Positions 9,917-18,021 of a stretch of 64,000 nt of DNA are shown here, one piece after another. The position numbers were made by a program, and so were the translations under genes. Every line of letters starts with the position of its first letter. The stretch's first letter is position 1. The DNA is taken from assembly GCF_011758565.1 (NCBI RefSeq), contig NZ_JAAMOX010000001.1:310001-374000 (forward strand), in the 5' to 3' direction. Source of the DNA: Lysinibacter cavernae (GTDB taxonomy: Bacteria > Actinomycetota > Actinomycetes > Actinomycetales > Microbacteriaceae). The notes beneath the pieces are model-generated. The model ran no database searches, was not told where the DNA came from, and saw only the letters and a program-made list of their open reading frames with translations.

Positions 9917-10250
9917 CCGCGGGGGCCTCTCGTACTGGTGTTGAGCGTGGGTATCACCTAACCTATCGAGAGGGCAGGATGTGCGGGAGAACCACACGGG
10001 AGATTTGTCATCTTTCCACACACTTCTGGACGCATTGGTGCCACCCGTAAAGAACGCAGCGTGACCAGACTGCGAATTACCCTTCACAATTCGCCAGAAT
10101 GCCCATTCATCTGGCAGAATGAATGGTTGAGTCTGTGCTCATCCGACCCTCTAATCAGATCGCACAGAATTCCTTAGAGCTTTCGCGCCGAGTGTAAACC
10201 CACGCAGCCGGCCGCGGTTCATCCACACAAAAAACATTTCAGGAGAAATT
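9917..10250. other. 334-base divergent promoter region upstream of rpsP
   Basis: Separates the carboxylate-amine ligase gene from rpsP. It holds a perfect 8-base inverted repeat (see 10103-10126) overlapping a CAGAAT -10-like hexamer, and an AGGAGA ribosome binding site at 10241-10246. No ORF or RNA gene recognised. Confidence 0.4.
10103..10126. promoter_or_regulatory. operator-like palindrome upstream of rpsP
   Basis: CCATTCAT (10103-10110) and ATGAATGG (10119-10126) form perfect 8-base arms with an 8-base spacer that contains most of a CAGAAT hexamer. It could be a repressor site or a fold in the rpsP leader. About 125 bases before the rpsP start. Confidence 0.3.
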
Positions 10251-10697
10251 GTGGCTGTAAAAATTCGTTTGAAGCGTCTCGGAAAGATCCGCGCGCCCTA
10301 CTACCGCATCGTTGTTGCAGACTCGCGCACCAAGCGCGATGGCCGCGTCATCGAAGAGATCGGTAAGTACCACCCCACCGAGAACCCTTCGTTCATCGAG
10401 GTTGACTCAGAGCGTGCACAGTACTGGCTCAGCGTTGGCGCACAGCCAACCGAGCAGGTTGCCGCTATCCTCAAGCTCACCGGAGACTGGGGCAAATTCA
10501 AGGGCGACAAGGATGCTGTCAGCACCGTTCAGGTCAAGGAAGCAAAGGTTGCCTTTGTTGCCGACGAGAAGAAGAAGCCTGTTCTCAAGCCAAAGGTAGA
10601 AGCTCCGAAGGCAAAGGTTGAAGAGCCTGCTGCTGAAGAGGCACCTGCTGAAGAGGCACCCGCAGCTGATGAGGCTGCTGCAGAGGACAAGGCATAA
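10251..10697 (+). CDS. rpsP: 30S ribosomal protein S16
   Basis: S16, 148 residues. The first 80 or so match the family ([13 protein letters not shown]...[11 protein letters not shown]...[12 protein letters not shown]). The remaining C-terminal tail is a low-complexity run of Ala, Pro and Glu repeats ([17 protein letters not shown]) not needed for ribosome binding but common in actinobacterial S16. GTG start at 10251 behind AGGAGA. First gene of the rpsP-khpA-rimM-trmD block; khpA starts 3 bases after the stop. Confidence 0.98.
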   Translation: MAVKIRLKRLGKIRAPYYRIVVADSRTKRDGRVIEEIGKYHPTENPSFIEVDSERAQYWLSVGAQPTEQVAAILKLTGDWGKFKGDKDAVSTVQVKEAKVAFVADEKKKPVLKPKVEAPKAKVEEPAAEEAPAEEAPAADEAAAEDKA

Positions 10698-10700
10698 CTA

Positions 10701-10937
10701 GTGCTCACTCCTGCTCTCGAACACCTTGTCAAGGGGATCGTTGATCACCCAGACGAGGTTCAGGTTTTGTCGAAGAGCGGCCAACGCGGCGAGGTTCTCG
10801 AGGTGCACGTGCACCCCGAGGACCTCGGTCGTGTTATTGGGCGTTCGGGTCGTACCGCGCAGTCGCTGCGCACGGTTGTTGCGGCTCTTGCCGACGGCCG
10901 TCGCGTTCGTGTCGACGTCGTCGACACCGATAAGTAA
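10701..10937 (+). CDS. khpA: KH-domain RNA-binding protein KhpA
   Basis: 78-residue single KH domain (YlqC/UPF0109 family). The GxxG loop is GRSG in GRVIGRSGRTAQSLR. In other Gram-positive bacteria KhpA pairs with KhpB (EloR/Jag) and affects cell elongation, division and small-RNA binding; KhpB is not in this window. GTG start at 10701. The position between rpsP and rimM is standard in actinobacteria. Confidence 0.93.
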   Translation: MLTPALEHLVKGIVDHPDEVQVLSKSGQRGEVLEVHVHPEDLGRVIGRSGRTAQSLRTVVAALADGRRVRVDVVDTDK

Positions 10938-10949
10938 GCGCATTCTGTA

Positions 10950-11624
10950 GTGGCTCGTGAATCACAGTCTGAACAGTCAAGAGGGTCTCGTCCCTCGTCC
11001 GCACAATCGCCCGAATCATCCGAACAGCCTCGGCTCCGTGTCGGTCGTCTGACCAAAGCACACGGGCTTAAGGGAGCGATGAAGCTTGAACTCTTCACCG
11101 ATGACCCCGAACGCCGGTTTGTTCCAGGCGCCGAGTTCAGCCTGCAGGTTCCAGACGAATCTCCATGGCACGGGAAGACCCTTCGTCTCGCCGAACTCCG
11201 CTGGTACAACAGCCACCCAGTTGGCTTCTTTGAAGGAGTCGACGACCGCACCGCTGCAGAGGGGCTTGCAAAAGCTATTCTCTGGATCGATGCTGACCTC
11301 GACGAAGATACAAGCGATGACAACGCCTGGTTTGATCACCAGCTCGTTGGTCTCGACGTGCTTCGCGACGGAACCAGCGTTGGTACGGTAGCCCGGCTTG
11401 AGCACCTGCCTGCCCAAGACTTGCTGATAGTAAACACAGCAAACGGCGAAGTCATGGTGCCCTTTGTTTCGGCCATCGTTCCAACCGTCGACGTTGCTGC
11501 TGGCCACGTTGTCGTAACGCCTCCTGTCGGTTTGTTTGAAGCAGACCAGGCCATCATCGCGGCAGGCGAGCCTGAAGAGGCATCCGATGCCGCATCGTCG
11601 GAGTCAACTACACCGGCTGAGTAA
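10950..11624 (+). CDS. rimM: 16S rRNA processing protein RimM
   Basis: Ribosome maturation factor, 224 residues, which binds S19 and helps fold the 3' domain of 16S rRNA. The fold begins at LRVGRLTKAHGLKGAMKLELFTDD and ends with a PRC-barrel domain (W..HQLVGLDV...DLLIVN...VMVPFVSAIVPTVD). The first 27 residues (Ser/Gln/Glu-rich) and the last 20 (Ala/Ser/Glu-rich) are disordered extensions. GTG start at 10950, 12 bases after the khpA stop. Confidence 0.95.
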   Translation: MARESQSEQSRGSRPSSAQSPESSEQPRLRVGRLTKAHGLKGAMKLELFTDDPERRFVPGAEFSLQVPDESPWHGKTLRLAELRWYNSHPVGFFEGVDDRTAAEGLAKAILWIDADLDEDTSDDNAWFDHQLVGLDVLRDGTSVGTVARLEHLPAQDLLIVNTANGEVMVPFVSAIVPTVDVAAGHVVVTPPVGLFEADQAIIAAGEPEEASDAASSESTTPAE

Positions 11625-11731
11625 TCTTGGCTGCAGAGCTAATTCGGTCCGCGCATCCGTTTCGCAGCCTGCTGAGCTGTGAACGAATGCGACGGGCCGA
11701 ATCAAGTTAACGAGTCACTAAGGACTGCACC

Positions 11732-12520
11732 GTGAAGATTGACATTGTCAGTATCTTTCCCACGTTTTTTGATGTCTTAGACATTTCGCTGCTTGGCAAA
11801 GCCAGGCAAAACGGGGTCATCAACCTCGACGTGCACGACCTCCGTGACTTCACCTTTGACCGGCACCGTACGGTCGATGACACCCCGTACGGCGGTGGCG
11901 CAGGTATGGTCATGAAGCCAGAGCCGTGGGGGCTCGCCCTCGACGAAATCCTTGGGATTACCGAGGGTCAGGCGCAAGACGATCAGGCCAAGAAGCCTGC
12001 AGATCAAGACGCGCCGGCCCAAACGGATGCTGACGCCGCGACCACGGCAGCTGACGGCAGCATCCCTCCGCTCGTGATCTTCCCGTCCCCTGCAGGCGAC
12101 GTGTTTAATCAGGCCATGGCCAAAGAGCTCGCCCATGAAGATCACCTCGTGTTTGGCTGCGGCCGCTATGAGGGCATTGATCAGCGTGTCTTTGACTACG
12201 CCGAACAGCACGCCCGCGTGCGGCTTGTGAGCCTCGGCGATTACGTGCTTAACGGGGGAGAGGTAGCAACGATGGCAATGATCGAGGCTATCGGTCGGCT
12301 CATCCCTGGAGTTGTTGGCAACCCCGAGAGCCTCACGGAGGAGTCCCACGAAGACGGCTTGCTCGAGTACCCGAGTTACACCAAACCGTCAACCTGGCGT
12401 GGGCAGGAAGTGCCGCCAGTACTGCTGTCTGGCAATCACGGGGCCATTGAGAAGTGGCGCTACGAACAGCGTGTGGAGCGTACGCGCCGTGTACGTCCTG
12501 ACCTGCTGCCACCCGAGTAA
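11732..12520 (+). CDS. trmD: tRNA (guanine37-N1)-methyltransferase TrmD
   Basis: Makes m1G37 next to the anticodon and so prevents +1 frameshifting. 262 residues, SPOUT knot fold. Conserved parts seen: [27 protein letters not shown], and the knot [13 protein letters not shown]. Residues about 79-111 are an extra Asp/Gln/Ala-rich segment ([14 protein letters not shown]...) placed between the GGGAGM region and the conserved [14 protein letters not shown] strand; it replaces a short loop and is probably disordered. GTG start at 11732 with AAGGA upstream. A 107-base gap after rimM may hold its own leader. Confidence 0.95.
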   Translation: MKIDIVSIFPTFFDVLDISLLGKARQNGVINLDVHDLRDFTFDRHRTVDDTPYGGGAGMVMKPEPWGLALDEILGITEGQAQDDQAKKPADQDAPAQTDADAATTAADGSIPPLVIFPSPAGDVFNQAMAKELAHEDHLVFGCGRYEGIDQRVFDYAEQHARVRLVSLGDYVLNGGEVATMAMIEAIGRLIPGVVGNPESLTEESHEDGLLEYPSYTKPSTWRGQEVPPVLLSGNHGAIEKWRYEQRVERTRRVRPDLLPPE

Positions 12521-12593
12521 TGCCCTTGTGCTGACGGGCCTCTCCGCCTCCGGATGCCAAGCGCTCCGGTCTATCGGACATCGCACGTCGCCC

Positions 12594-12599
12594 TAAACT
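12594..12599 (+). promoter_or_regulatory. candidate -10 box (TAAACT) of the GNAT gene
   Basis: TAAACT lies six bases before the ATG at 12606; no ribosome binding site is visible, so a leaderless transcript is likely. Confidence 0.35.
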
Positions 12600-12605
12600 A
12601 CAGTC

Positions 12606-13133
12606 ATGCACAATTTGACTGCCGAGACCCTCCCAGACGGGGCCGTACTTCGAACCGCCCGACCCGAGGATGTGCCAGGCATCCTGCACTGCATCCAAGA
12701 GCTTGCGGTATACGAAAAAGAGCCCGACGCCGTTGAGAATACGTCATTCCTTCTGACCGATGTGTTGTTCGGCGAGGCGCCATCCGTGTATGCGCACGTG
12801 GTTGAACGTGACGGCACAATCGTTGGCATCGCCGTGTGGTTCCGCAACTACTCAACGTGGACCGGGACGCACGGCATCTACCTTGAAGACCTGTTTGTGC
12901 TGCCGGAGCACCGCGGTGCCGGCTACGGCAAAATCCTGCTGCGATCACTCGCGACCCTGTGCGCTGCCAACGGGTACCGCCGCCTCGAGTGGTCGGTACT
13001 CGACTGGAACGAACCGTCAATCGCGTTCTACCGCTCGGTCGGGGCAGTTCCGATGGATGGATGGTCGGTCTTCCGTCTTGACGGTGACGCACTCGGTACT
13101 TTTGGGGCCGCGACTGCGTCTCCACCCGCCTAA
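12606..13133 (+). CDS. GNAT N-acetyltransferase (diamine/thialysine acetyltransferase-like)
   Basis: 175 residues, one GNAT fold. The acetyl-CoA loop reads LPEHRGAGYGKILL (R/Q-x-x-G-x-G/A). The segments YEKEPDAVE, GTHGIYLEDLFV, WSVLDWNEPSIAFY and PMDGWSVFRL closely follow the SAT1/SSAT2 branch, which acetylates polyamines, thialysine or small amino acids. I infer a small-amine or amino-acid substrate; it cannot be fixed here. Stands alone between trmD and rplS, followed by a dispersed palindrome. Confidence 0.85.
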   Translation: MHNLTAETLPDGAVLRTARPEDVPGILHCIQELAVYEKEPDAVENTSFLLTDVLFGEAPSVYAHVVERDGTIVGIAVWFRNYSTWTGTHGIYLEDLFVLPEHRGAGYGKILLRSLATLCAANGYRRLEWSVLDWNEPSIAFYRSVGAVPMDGWSVFRLDGDALGTFGAATASPPA

Positions 13134-13158
13134 CCCCCACCTACCCGCTACGGCCCGA

Positions 13159-13230
13159 ACCTGCATCTATTTGCGAGAAAATGCGCAAATTCAGGGGATT
13201 CTCCGCAGATTTCCGCAAATAGATGGCGGT
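13159..13230. repeat. dispersed intergenic palindrome family A, copy 1
   Basis: 72-base element whose ends form a perfect 12-base inverted repeat (CATCTATTTGCG / CGCAAATAGATG) with an inner paired segment. Nearly the same element occurs reverse-complemented at 24051-24121. Both lie in intergenic DNA after a gene stop. Looks like a REP or mini-MITE type element. Confidence 0.7.
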
Positions 13231-13396
13231 GAGCGCCGCGTGTATTCGTTGAGGGCCCCACTTTCGTGCTAAATTAGATCCTTGTGTCACCACTGGTTCT
13301 GCCATGAGGGAGCCGGATTCTGGACAGACACACCTCAAACCTTTAATTACCTATATGTGCGACCGACTTGTGGCGGGCGCAGAGAGCGAAGAAGAA

Positions 13397-13744
13397 ATGC
13401 AAAATCTCGACCACGTCGATGCTGCGTCACTCAAGTCAGACATTCCCGAGTTCCGCGCCGGTGACACCGTCAAGGTGCACGTAAACATCATCGAGGGTAA
13501 CCGCTCACGTATCCAGATTTTCCAGGGCGTTGTTATCGCTCGTTCGGGCTACGGCGTTCGCGAGACCTTCATCGTTCGCAAGATCAGCTTCCAGGTGGGT
13601 GTTGAGCGTACGTTCCCCGTACACTCGCCCGTCATTGACAAGATCGAGGTCGTTACCCGCGGTGACGTCCGTCGTGCAAAGCTTTACTACCTGCGCGAGC
13701 TGCGCGGCAAGAAGGCGAAGATCAAAGAGAAGCGCGACATCTAA
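13397..13744 (+). CDS. rplS: 50S ribosomal protein L19
   Basis: L19, 115 residues, at the 30S-50S interface. I start at the ATG at 13397 ([19 protein letters not shown]), the normal start; the frame is open back to 13304 but that part does not resemble L19. Conserved [25 protein letters not shown] and [12 protein letters not shown] are present. The ribosome binding site is weak (GAAGAAG). Followed by a clear intrinsic terminator at 13800. Confidence 0.97.
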   Translation: MQNLDHVDAASLKSDIPEFRAGDTVKVHVNIIEGNRSRIQIFQGVVIARSGYGVRETFIVRKISFQVGVERTFPVHSPVIDKIEVVTRGDVRRAKLYYLRELRGKKAKIKEKRDI

Positions 13745-13799
13745 GCTTTTCGCAAGCCAAGCGTGTCAGCGGCCGAAGTAATCGGCGGCACACGACAAC

Positions 13800-13845
13800 A
13801 CAAAGCCCCGTTTCGAATTTATTCGAACCGGGGCTTTGTATTTTT
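13800..13845 (+). terminator. intrinsic terminator of rplS
   Basis: An 18-base stem with a single mismatch (starting ACAAAGCCCC) closes on a 4-base loop and is followed by ATTTTT on the plus strand. Textbook rho-independent terminator 56 bases after the rplS stop. Confidence 0.9.
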
Positions 13846-14092
13846 CTGCAGAGCCTATTCTTTGAAATGCATAACCTCCTGGTGGAGGCCTCTCCCGACG
13901 CGCGTAACGCCCCAATCCCTTGTTCGGCGTGCATGAAGCTCGCATTCAGAAATCTCACAGGTGGTTCCATTCGGTCGTGCGGGGCACAGGGCGATAAGAT
14001 GAACTCTCACTGTTACTGGGATTAAGCCGGTCGTGATTGTGCCTCTGTTTCACGCGCTGTCATATGAAGAGTGAAGAATTCAGGCGGTTATC
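13846..14092. other. region upstream of lepB
   Basis: Together with the terminator this makes a 348-base gap. A small hairpin CCTCC-TGGT-GGAGG is at 13875-13888. The lepB promoter should be here, but no convincing -35/-10 pair stands out and no ORF is supported. Confidence 0.35.
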
Positions 14093-14797
14093 GTGACAGA
14101 CATTCCCAACCCAAGCAGGTCGAGCTCCCGACGGCGCCGTCGAGGTACCGCAACGTTTTTTCGTGATCTTGCAATCATCCTGCTTGTAGCGTTTACGGCC
14201 TCGTTCTTAGTCAAGACCTTCCTCATGCGTTCGTTCTACATTCCCTCATCCTCGATGGAGAACACGCTGCAGATTAACGACCGCATTCTGGTGAACCAGC
14301 TTGTGCCTGAGCTCTCGAGTGTTAAACGCGGGGACATCGTGGTGTTTAAGGATCCGGGCGGATGGCTTACTCCTCGTCCTCAGCAAGATCCAGGCCCTAT
14401 CGGATGGTTCTTTGAAGCTATCGGGCTTGCCCCAACCGACAGCGACGAGCACCTCGTCAAGCGGGTCATCGGCTTGCCAGGCGACCATGTTGAATGCTGC
14501 AACGCGCTCGGGCAGATCATGGTGAACGGTGAGGGCGTTGACGAACCGTACCTGAAGCTGCCAAACGAAAGCAGCGCAGCCTCCGGAATTAAGTTTGACG
14601 TGGTCGTTCCAGAGGGAAAACTCTGGGTGATGGGTGACAATCGCTACTCATCTGCCGACTCTCGCTACAACACAGACAAGCCTGGAGAAGGTTTTGTTCC
14701 GATGGAGAACGTCGTTGGGCGTGCGTTCATGATTAACTGGCCGCTCAACCATTTCACCATCTTCAATAGCCGGGCAGAATTGTTTAGCGACCAATGA
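14093..14797 (+). CDS. lepB: signal peptidase I
   Basis: Type I signal peptidase, 234 residues, removing signal peptides on the outer face of the membrane. A basic Arg-rich N terminus (residues 10-18) precedes one membrane helix (about 24-42). The catalytic Ser is Ser54 in IPSSSMENTL and the general base Lys is Lys123 in HLVKRVIGLPGD; a GDNR..S..SR box follows (WVMGDNRYSSADSR). GTG start at 14093. Overlaps rnhB by 4 bases (ATGA). Confidence 0.96.
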   Translation: MTDIPNPSRSSSRRRRRGTATFFRDLAIILLVAFTASFLVKTFLMRSFYIPSSSMENTLQINDRILVNQLVPELSSVKRGDIVVFKDPGGWLTPRPQQDPGPIGWFFEAIGLAPTDSDEHLVKRVIGLPGDHVECCNALGQIMVNGEGVDEPYLKLPNESSAASGIKFDVVVPEGKLWVMGDNRYSSADSRYNTDKPGEGFVPMENVVGRAFMINWPLNHFTIFNSRAELFSDQ

Positions 14798-15471
14798 GTA
14801 AGGCCGTTTCAAACGCTCCTACCCTCGATCTTGAGCACGAGCTGCTGTCGACAGGAGCCTCACTCGTGATTGGCTGTGATGAGGTTGGGCGCGGTGCCAT
14901 CGCAGGCCCGGTTTCTGTTGGAGTCGCGGCCTACGATCGTGGCTGTGGCGGTTTCCCAGAGGGCCTGCGCGATTCCAAACTGCTGTCTGAAAAGCGCAGG
15001 GAAGCGTTGTACGCTCCGACACGGGCCTGGGTGCTTCATGGTGCGGTTGGCTCAGCAACGGCCGCAGAAGTGGATGAGCTTGGCATCAACGCCTGCCTCG
15101 GCCTCGCTGCCAGGAGAGCCCTCATCTCGCTCCACGAGCTCGGCGTTGATGTTGCCGCCAGCGTCGTCCTTTTGGACGGTTCGGCGGATTGGCTGACCCC
15201 GTCGCTCGGCTCGCCGCTGCGCGTTGTCACGAGGGTGAAGGCCGACCGCGACTGCGCGAGCGTGGCCGCAGCCTCGGTATTGGCCAAGGTTGAACGAGAT
15301 CGCCAGATGATTGAGCTCGACGCTCAACATCCTGGATATAGCTGGGCCGGGAACAAGGGTTACGGCTCGGCCGCCCACTATGCGGCTATTGAGTCGCTTG
15401 GGGCCACCGATTATCATCGGCGATCCTGGCTCAAAGGCGCCGGGTCCCTTGCCGTGGCCGATACCCCGTAG
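14794..15471 (+). CDS. rnhB: ribonuclease HII
   Basis: Removes RNA, including single ribonucleotides, from RNA-DNA hybrids. 225 residues. The family signature CDEVGRGAIAGP is at residues 28-39 with catalytic Asp29 and Glu30. LDSxAD-like LLDGSADWL and RDCASVAAASVLAKVERD follow, then HPGYSWAGNKGYGS. Translationally coupled to lepB. The next gene starts 10 bases later but seems to have its own -10 box. Confidence 0.95.
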   Translation: MSKAVSNAPTLDLEHELLSTGASLVIGCDEVGRGAIAGPVSVGVAAYDRGCGGFPEGLRDSKLLSEKRREALYAPTRAWVLHGAVGSATAAEVDELGINACLGLAARRALISLHELGVDVAASVVLLDGSADWLTPSLGSPLRVVTRVKADRDCASVAAASVLAKVERDRQMIELDAQHPGYSWAGNKGYGSAAHYAAIESLGATDYHRRSWLKGAGSLAVADTP

Positions 15472-15474
15472 GAT
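15469..15474 (+). promoter_or_regulatory. candidate -10 box (TAGGAT) of the DUF2469 gene
   Basis: TAGGAT overlaps the rnhB stop and stands seven bases before the ATG at 15482. It would give a leaderless transcript in addition to read-through from rnhB. Confidence 0.3.
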
Positions 15475-15481
15475 TGGACTC

Positions 15482-15805
15482 ATGAACGAAGACGAATTTG
15501 ACGACTACGAGCGCGAGGTAGAGCTAGCGCTGTTTCGGGAATACCGCGACATCGTGGCGCAGTTTCGTTACGTGGTAGAGACCGAACGACGTTTTTACTT
15601 GGCAAACAGTGTCGATTTGCAGCGCCGGGATGCCGGCAGCGACTTCTACTTTGAGCTCACTATGAGCGACGTGTGGGTGTGGGACGTGTACCGTGCTGAC
15701 CGCTTCGTGAAGTCTGTGCGAGTCCTGACCTTCAAAGACGTCAACGTAGAAGAGCTCTCTGATCGTGAGCTGAAGCTTCCACGGGAGCTTGCTCTCGACG
15801 AGTAA
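15482..15805 (+). CDS. DUF2469 family protein
   Basis: 107-residue acidic protein conserved in actinobacteria beside rnhB and yraN. It matches DUF2469 throughout: DEFDDYEREVELALFREYRD, RRFYLANSVDL, DVWVWDVYR and VRVLTFKDVNVEEL. No catalytic motif, signal peptide or membrane helix is visible, and function is unknown. The start at 15482 is the first residue of the conserved block, although the frame is open from 15311 inside rnhB. Confidence 0.9.
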   Translation: MNEDEFDDYEREVELALFREYRDIVAQFRYVVETERRFYLANSVDLQRRDAGSDFYFELTMSDVWVWDVYRADRFVKSVRVLTFKDVNVEELSDRELKLPRELALDE

Positions 15806-16030
15806 CTACTCGCCACTGGGGTTCATATTCAAGGGTACGTGTTGAGACCCTTGTGCCTCATGTGCCTGTTCACTGCTCGGATGCTCACTCATCGGTAGTT
15901 CAGACGACGGATGCGGCAACGGCCGGATACTTATCCACCGTTCCGAATCCGGCCAGGTTCTCCACGACATTCGCCCTGCACTGTTTGGCAGGTCGTCGAA
16001 CCTTCATGATCGTTTCATGGAGGTGCACAG

Positions 16031-16387
16031 ATGGCACGAAAAGACGATATTGGGCGCTGGGGCGAGGCTGTTGCCGCCGACTACTTGGCGCAGCGTGGCT
16101 ACGAGATTCTCGAGAAGAATTGGCGACATAGCCTTGGTGAGATTGACATCATTGCCCGCTCAAACGGGCGGTTGGTGTTTGCAGAGGTCAAGACGCGCAC
16201 CGGCAGAGGGTACGGGCATCCGTTTGAAGCCATCACCACAACAAAGCTTGATCGTCTACGTCGCCTCGCGCTGGCATGGTGTCGTCAGCACGAGATCTCG
16301 CCGAGGCAGATTCGAATAGATGCCATTGCGGTCTTGGGGGTTCCCGATCGCACGCCAAACATCGAACACCTCACGGGGGTGTACTAA
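16031..16387 (+). CDS. YraN/UPF0102 family endonuclease-like protein
   Basis: 118 residues, a PD-(D/E)XK-like nuclease fold. The family motif is complete: GRWGEAVAADYLAQRGYEIL, then GEIDIIAR, LVFAEVKTRTG with the E-V-K catalytic pattern. Biological role of YraN is unclear in most bacteria; the link to comM, dprA and xerC suggests DNA processing. ATG start at 16031 behind GGAGG seven bases away. Its stop overlaps the comM ATG by one base (TAATG). Confidence 0.92.
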   Translation: MARKDDIGRWGEAVAADYLAQRGYEILEKNWRHSLGEIDIIARSNGRLVFAEVKTRTGRGYGHPFEAITTTKLDRLRRLALAWCRQHEISPRQIRIDAIAVLGVPDRTPNIEHLTGVY

Positions 16388-18021
16388 TGCCGGTCGCGAG
16401 CACCCGCAGCGTTGCGCTCAACGGGATTGATGGACATCTGGTTGAGGTCGAAGCCGACGTCTCCCAAACGTTGCCTGGCTTTGTCATCATCGGGTTGCCG
16501 GATGCCGCGCTCGGGGAGGCTCGCGAGCGCGTACGCCTGGCCGCAAGCAATAGCGGCTGCGCACTTACCGATCGAAAGCTGACGGTCAACCTGTCACCAG
16601 CCTCGCTTCCAAAACACGGGTCGAGCTTTGACCTTGCGATTGCGCTTGCCTGTCTTGCCGCCGCTGGCAGCATCTCGGCGACTTCTGTCAGACGAGTGGT
16701 GCATGTTGGCGAGCTGAGGCTCGACGGTCGTCTCCGGCCGTCGGCTGGCGTGTTGCCAGCGGCTCTTTCTGCACGACGGGCAGGCGCTGATACAGTCATG
16801 GTTCCCGCGGGTAACGTAGCCGAAGCCTCGCTTGTCTCCGGTCTTGAGGTGGTAGGGGTTCATACACTTCGTGAGGCGGCAATATGGCACGGTGGTGAAT
16901 TTGCGCGGTTGGTACAGCTCGACCACGATGGCAGCAACCCGATAAGCGATGCCGATGGGTTTGGAGAATCTTCTGCAGACGCCAGTGTTGTGGTTGCACC
17001 GGGGGAGCCGGGGCTTCGCGTTGGGCCCGGCGGCGATGGCGCGGTTCAGAGTGCACCCGATGGCGACCTGAGCGATGTTGTTGGCAACCCGGATGCAGTC
17101 GAGTCTCTTATCGTTGCGGCCGCCGGCGGCCATAACCTCTCCCTGCTTGGGCCACCCGGTTCTGGCAAAACGATGCTGGCGGCTCGGCTCAGCGGGCTCC
17201 TGCCAGACCTCGACGAAGAAGCTTCGCTCGAGGCAAGCTGCATCCGGTCGCTTGCGGGGCATCCACTGAACGGTGGTCTGGTGACTCGGCCGCCGATTGA
17301 ATCACCTCATCACACAGCAAGTGCGGCCGCAATGATCGGAGGTGGCAGCACAATCATTCGCCCTGGCGCGGCGGCACGTGCAGCACACGGAATTTTGTTT
17401 CTTGACGAGGCGCCCGAGTTCGCGCCGGCTGTGCTTGACTCGCTTCGCCAACCACTTGAATCCGGCACAATCACGATTCACCGGGCTCGAGTCACAGCAT
17501 CGTTTCCAGGCCGGTTTCAGCTCGTGCTGGCGGCAAATCCTTGTCCGTGCGGCAACTACGGGGTGCGCGACAGTGAATGTACATGCCCGCCGACGCTTCG
17601 TCGACGGTACCTTGGGCGTATTTCCGGCCCGCTTAACGATCGCATTGACATCCATCTCGCGGTGAATCGGATTACCGCAAATCAACTGCGCGTTGCCGAT
17701 GAAATACCTCGCATTTCCACGGCAGACGGGCGAGCCAGAGTAGAAGCAGCACGTGAACGTGCTCGCGCTCGTCTAAAAACGACTCCGTGGCGCACAAACT
17801 CGCAGGTGCCCGGCACCTGGCTGAGGCATCCCGACAACCGGCTGCCGTATCCAACAGTACGGTCGCTCGATCTGGCCCTCGAACGGGGACTGATTACGAT
17901 GCGAGGTTTTGATCGAGTCTTGCGGCTCTCCTGGACCCTTGCTGATCTTGGGCTTGAACCACAACCCACCAAGGAACACGTGGGGCAAGCACTCTACCTG
18001 AGGAGGGGTGTGAGTTCATGA
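16387..18021 (+). CDS. comM: ComM/YifB family magnesium-chelatase-like AAA ATPase
   Basis: 544 residues. A Lon-protease-like N-terminal domain (residues 1-170) precedes the AAA+ Mg-chelatase domain with Walker A GPPGSGKT and Walker B ILFLDEAPEF, and a Cys-rich turn CPCGNYG...CTCPP. In Vibrio cholerae ComM is a branch-migration helicase that promotes recombination during transformation; it is widespread also in non-competent bacteria. I start at the ATG at 16387, which overlaps the yraN stop. It overlaps dprA by 4 bases (ATGA), so yraN-comM-dprA are one transcript. Confidence 0.94.
   Translation: MPVASTRSVALNGIDGHLVEVEADVSQTLPGFVIIGLPDAALGEARERVRLAASNSGCALTDRKLTVNLSPASLPKHGSSFDLAIALACLAAAGSISATSVRRVVHVGELRLDGRLRPSAGVLPAALSARRAGADTVMVPAGNVAEASLVSGLEVVGVHTLREAAIWHGGEFARLVQLDHDGSNPISDADGFGESSADASVVVAPGEPGLRVGPGGDGAVQSAPDGDLSDVVGNPDAVESLIVAAAGGHNLSLLGPPGSGKTMLAARLSGLLPDLDEEASLEASCIRSLAGHPLNGGLVTRPPIESPHHTASAAAMIGGGSTIIRPGAAARAAHGILFLDEAPEFAPAVLDSLRQPLESGTITIHRARVTASFPGRFQLVLAANPCPCGNYGVRDSECTCPPTLRRRYLGRISGPLNDRIDIHLAVNRITANQLRVADEIPRISTADGRARVEAARERARARLKTTPWRTNSQVPGTWLRHPDNRLPYPTVRSLDLALERGLITMRGFDRVLRLSWTLADLGLEPQPTKEHVGQALYLRRGVSS

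Noticed and set aside
15931-15939. DnaA-box-like TTATCCACC before yraN
   Set aside because: A single isolated match with no cluster, no dnaA/dnaN/gyrB nearby; no origin is supported.
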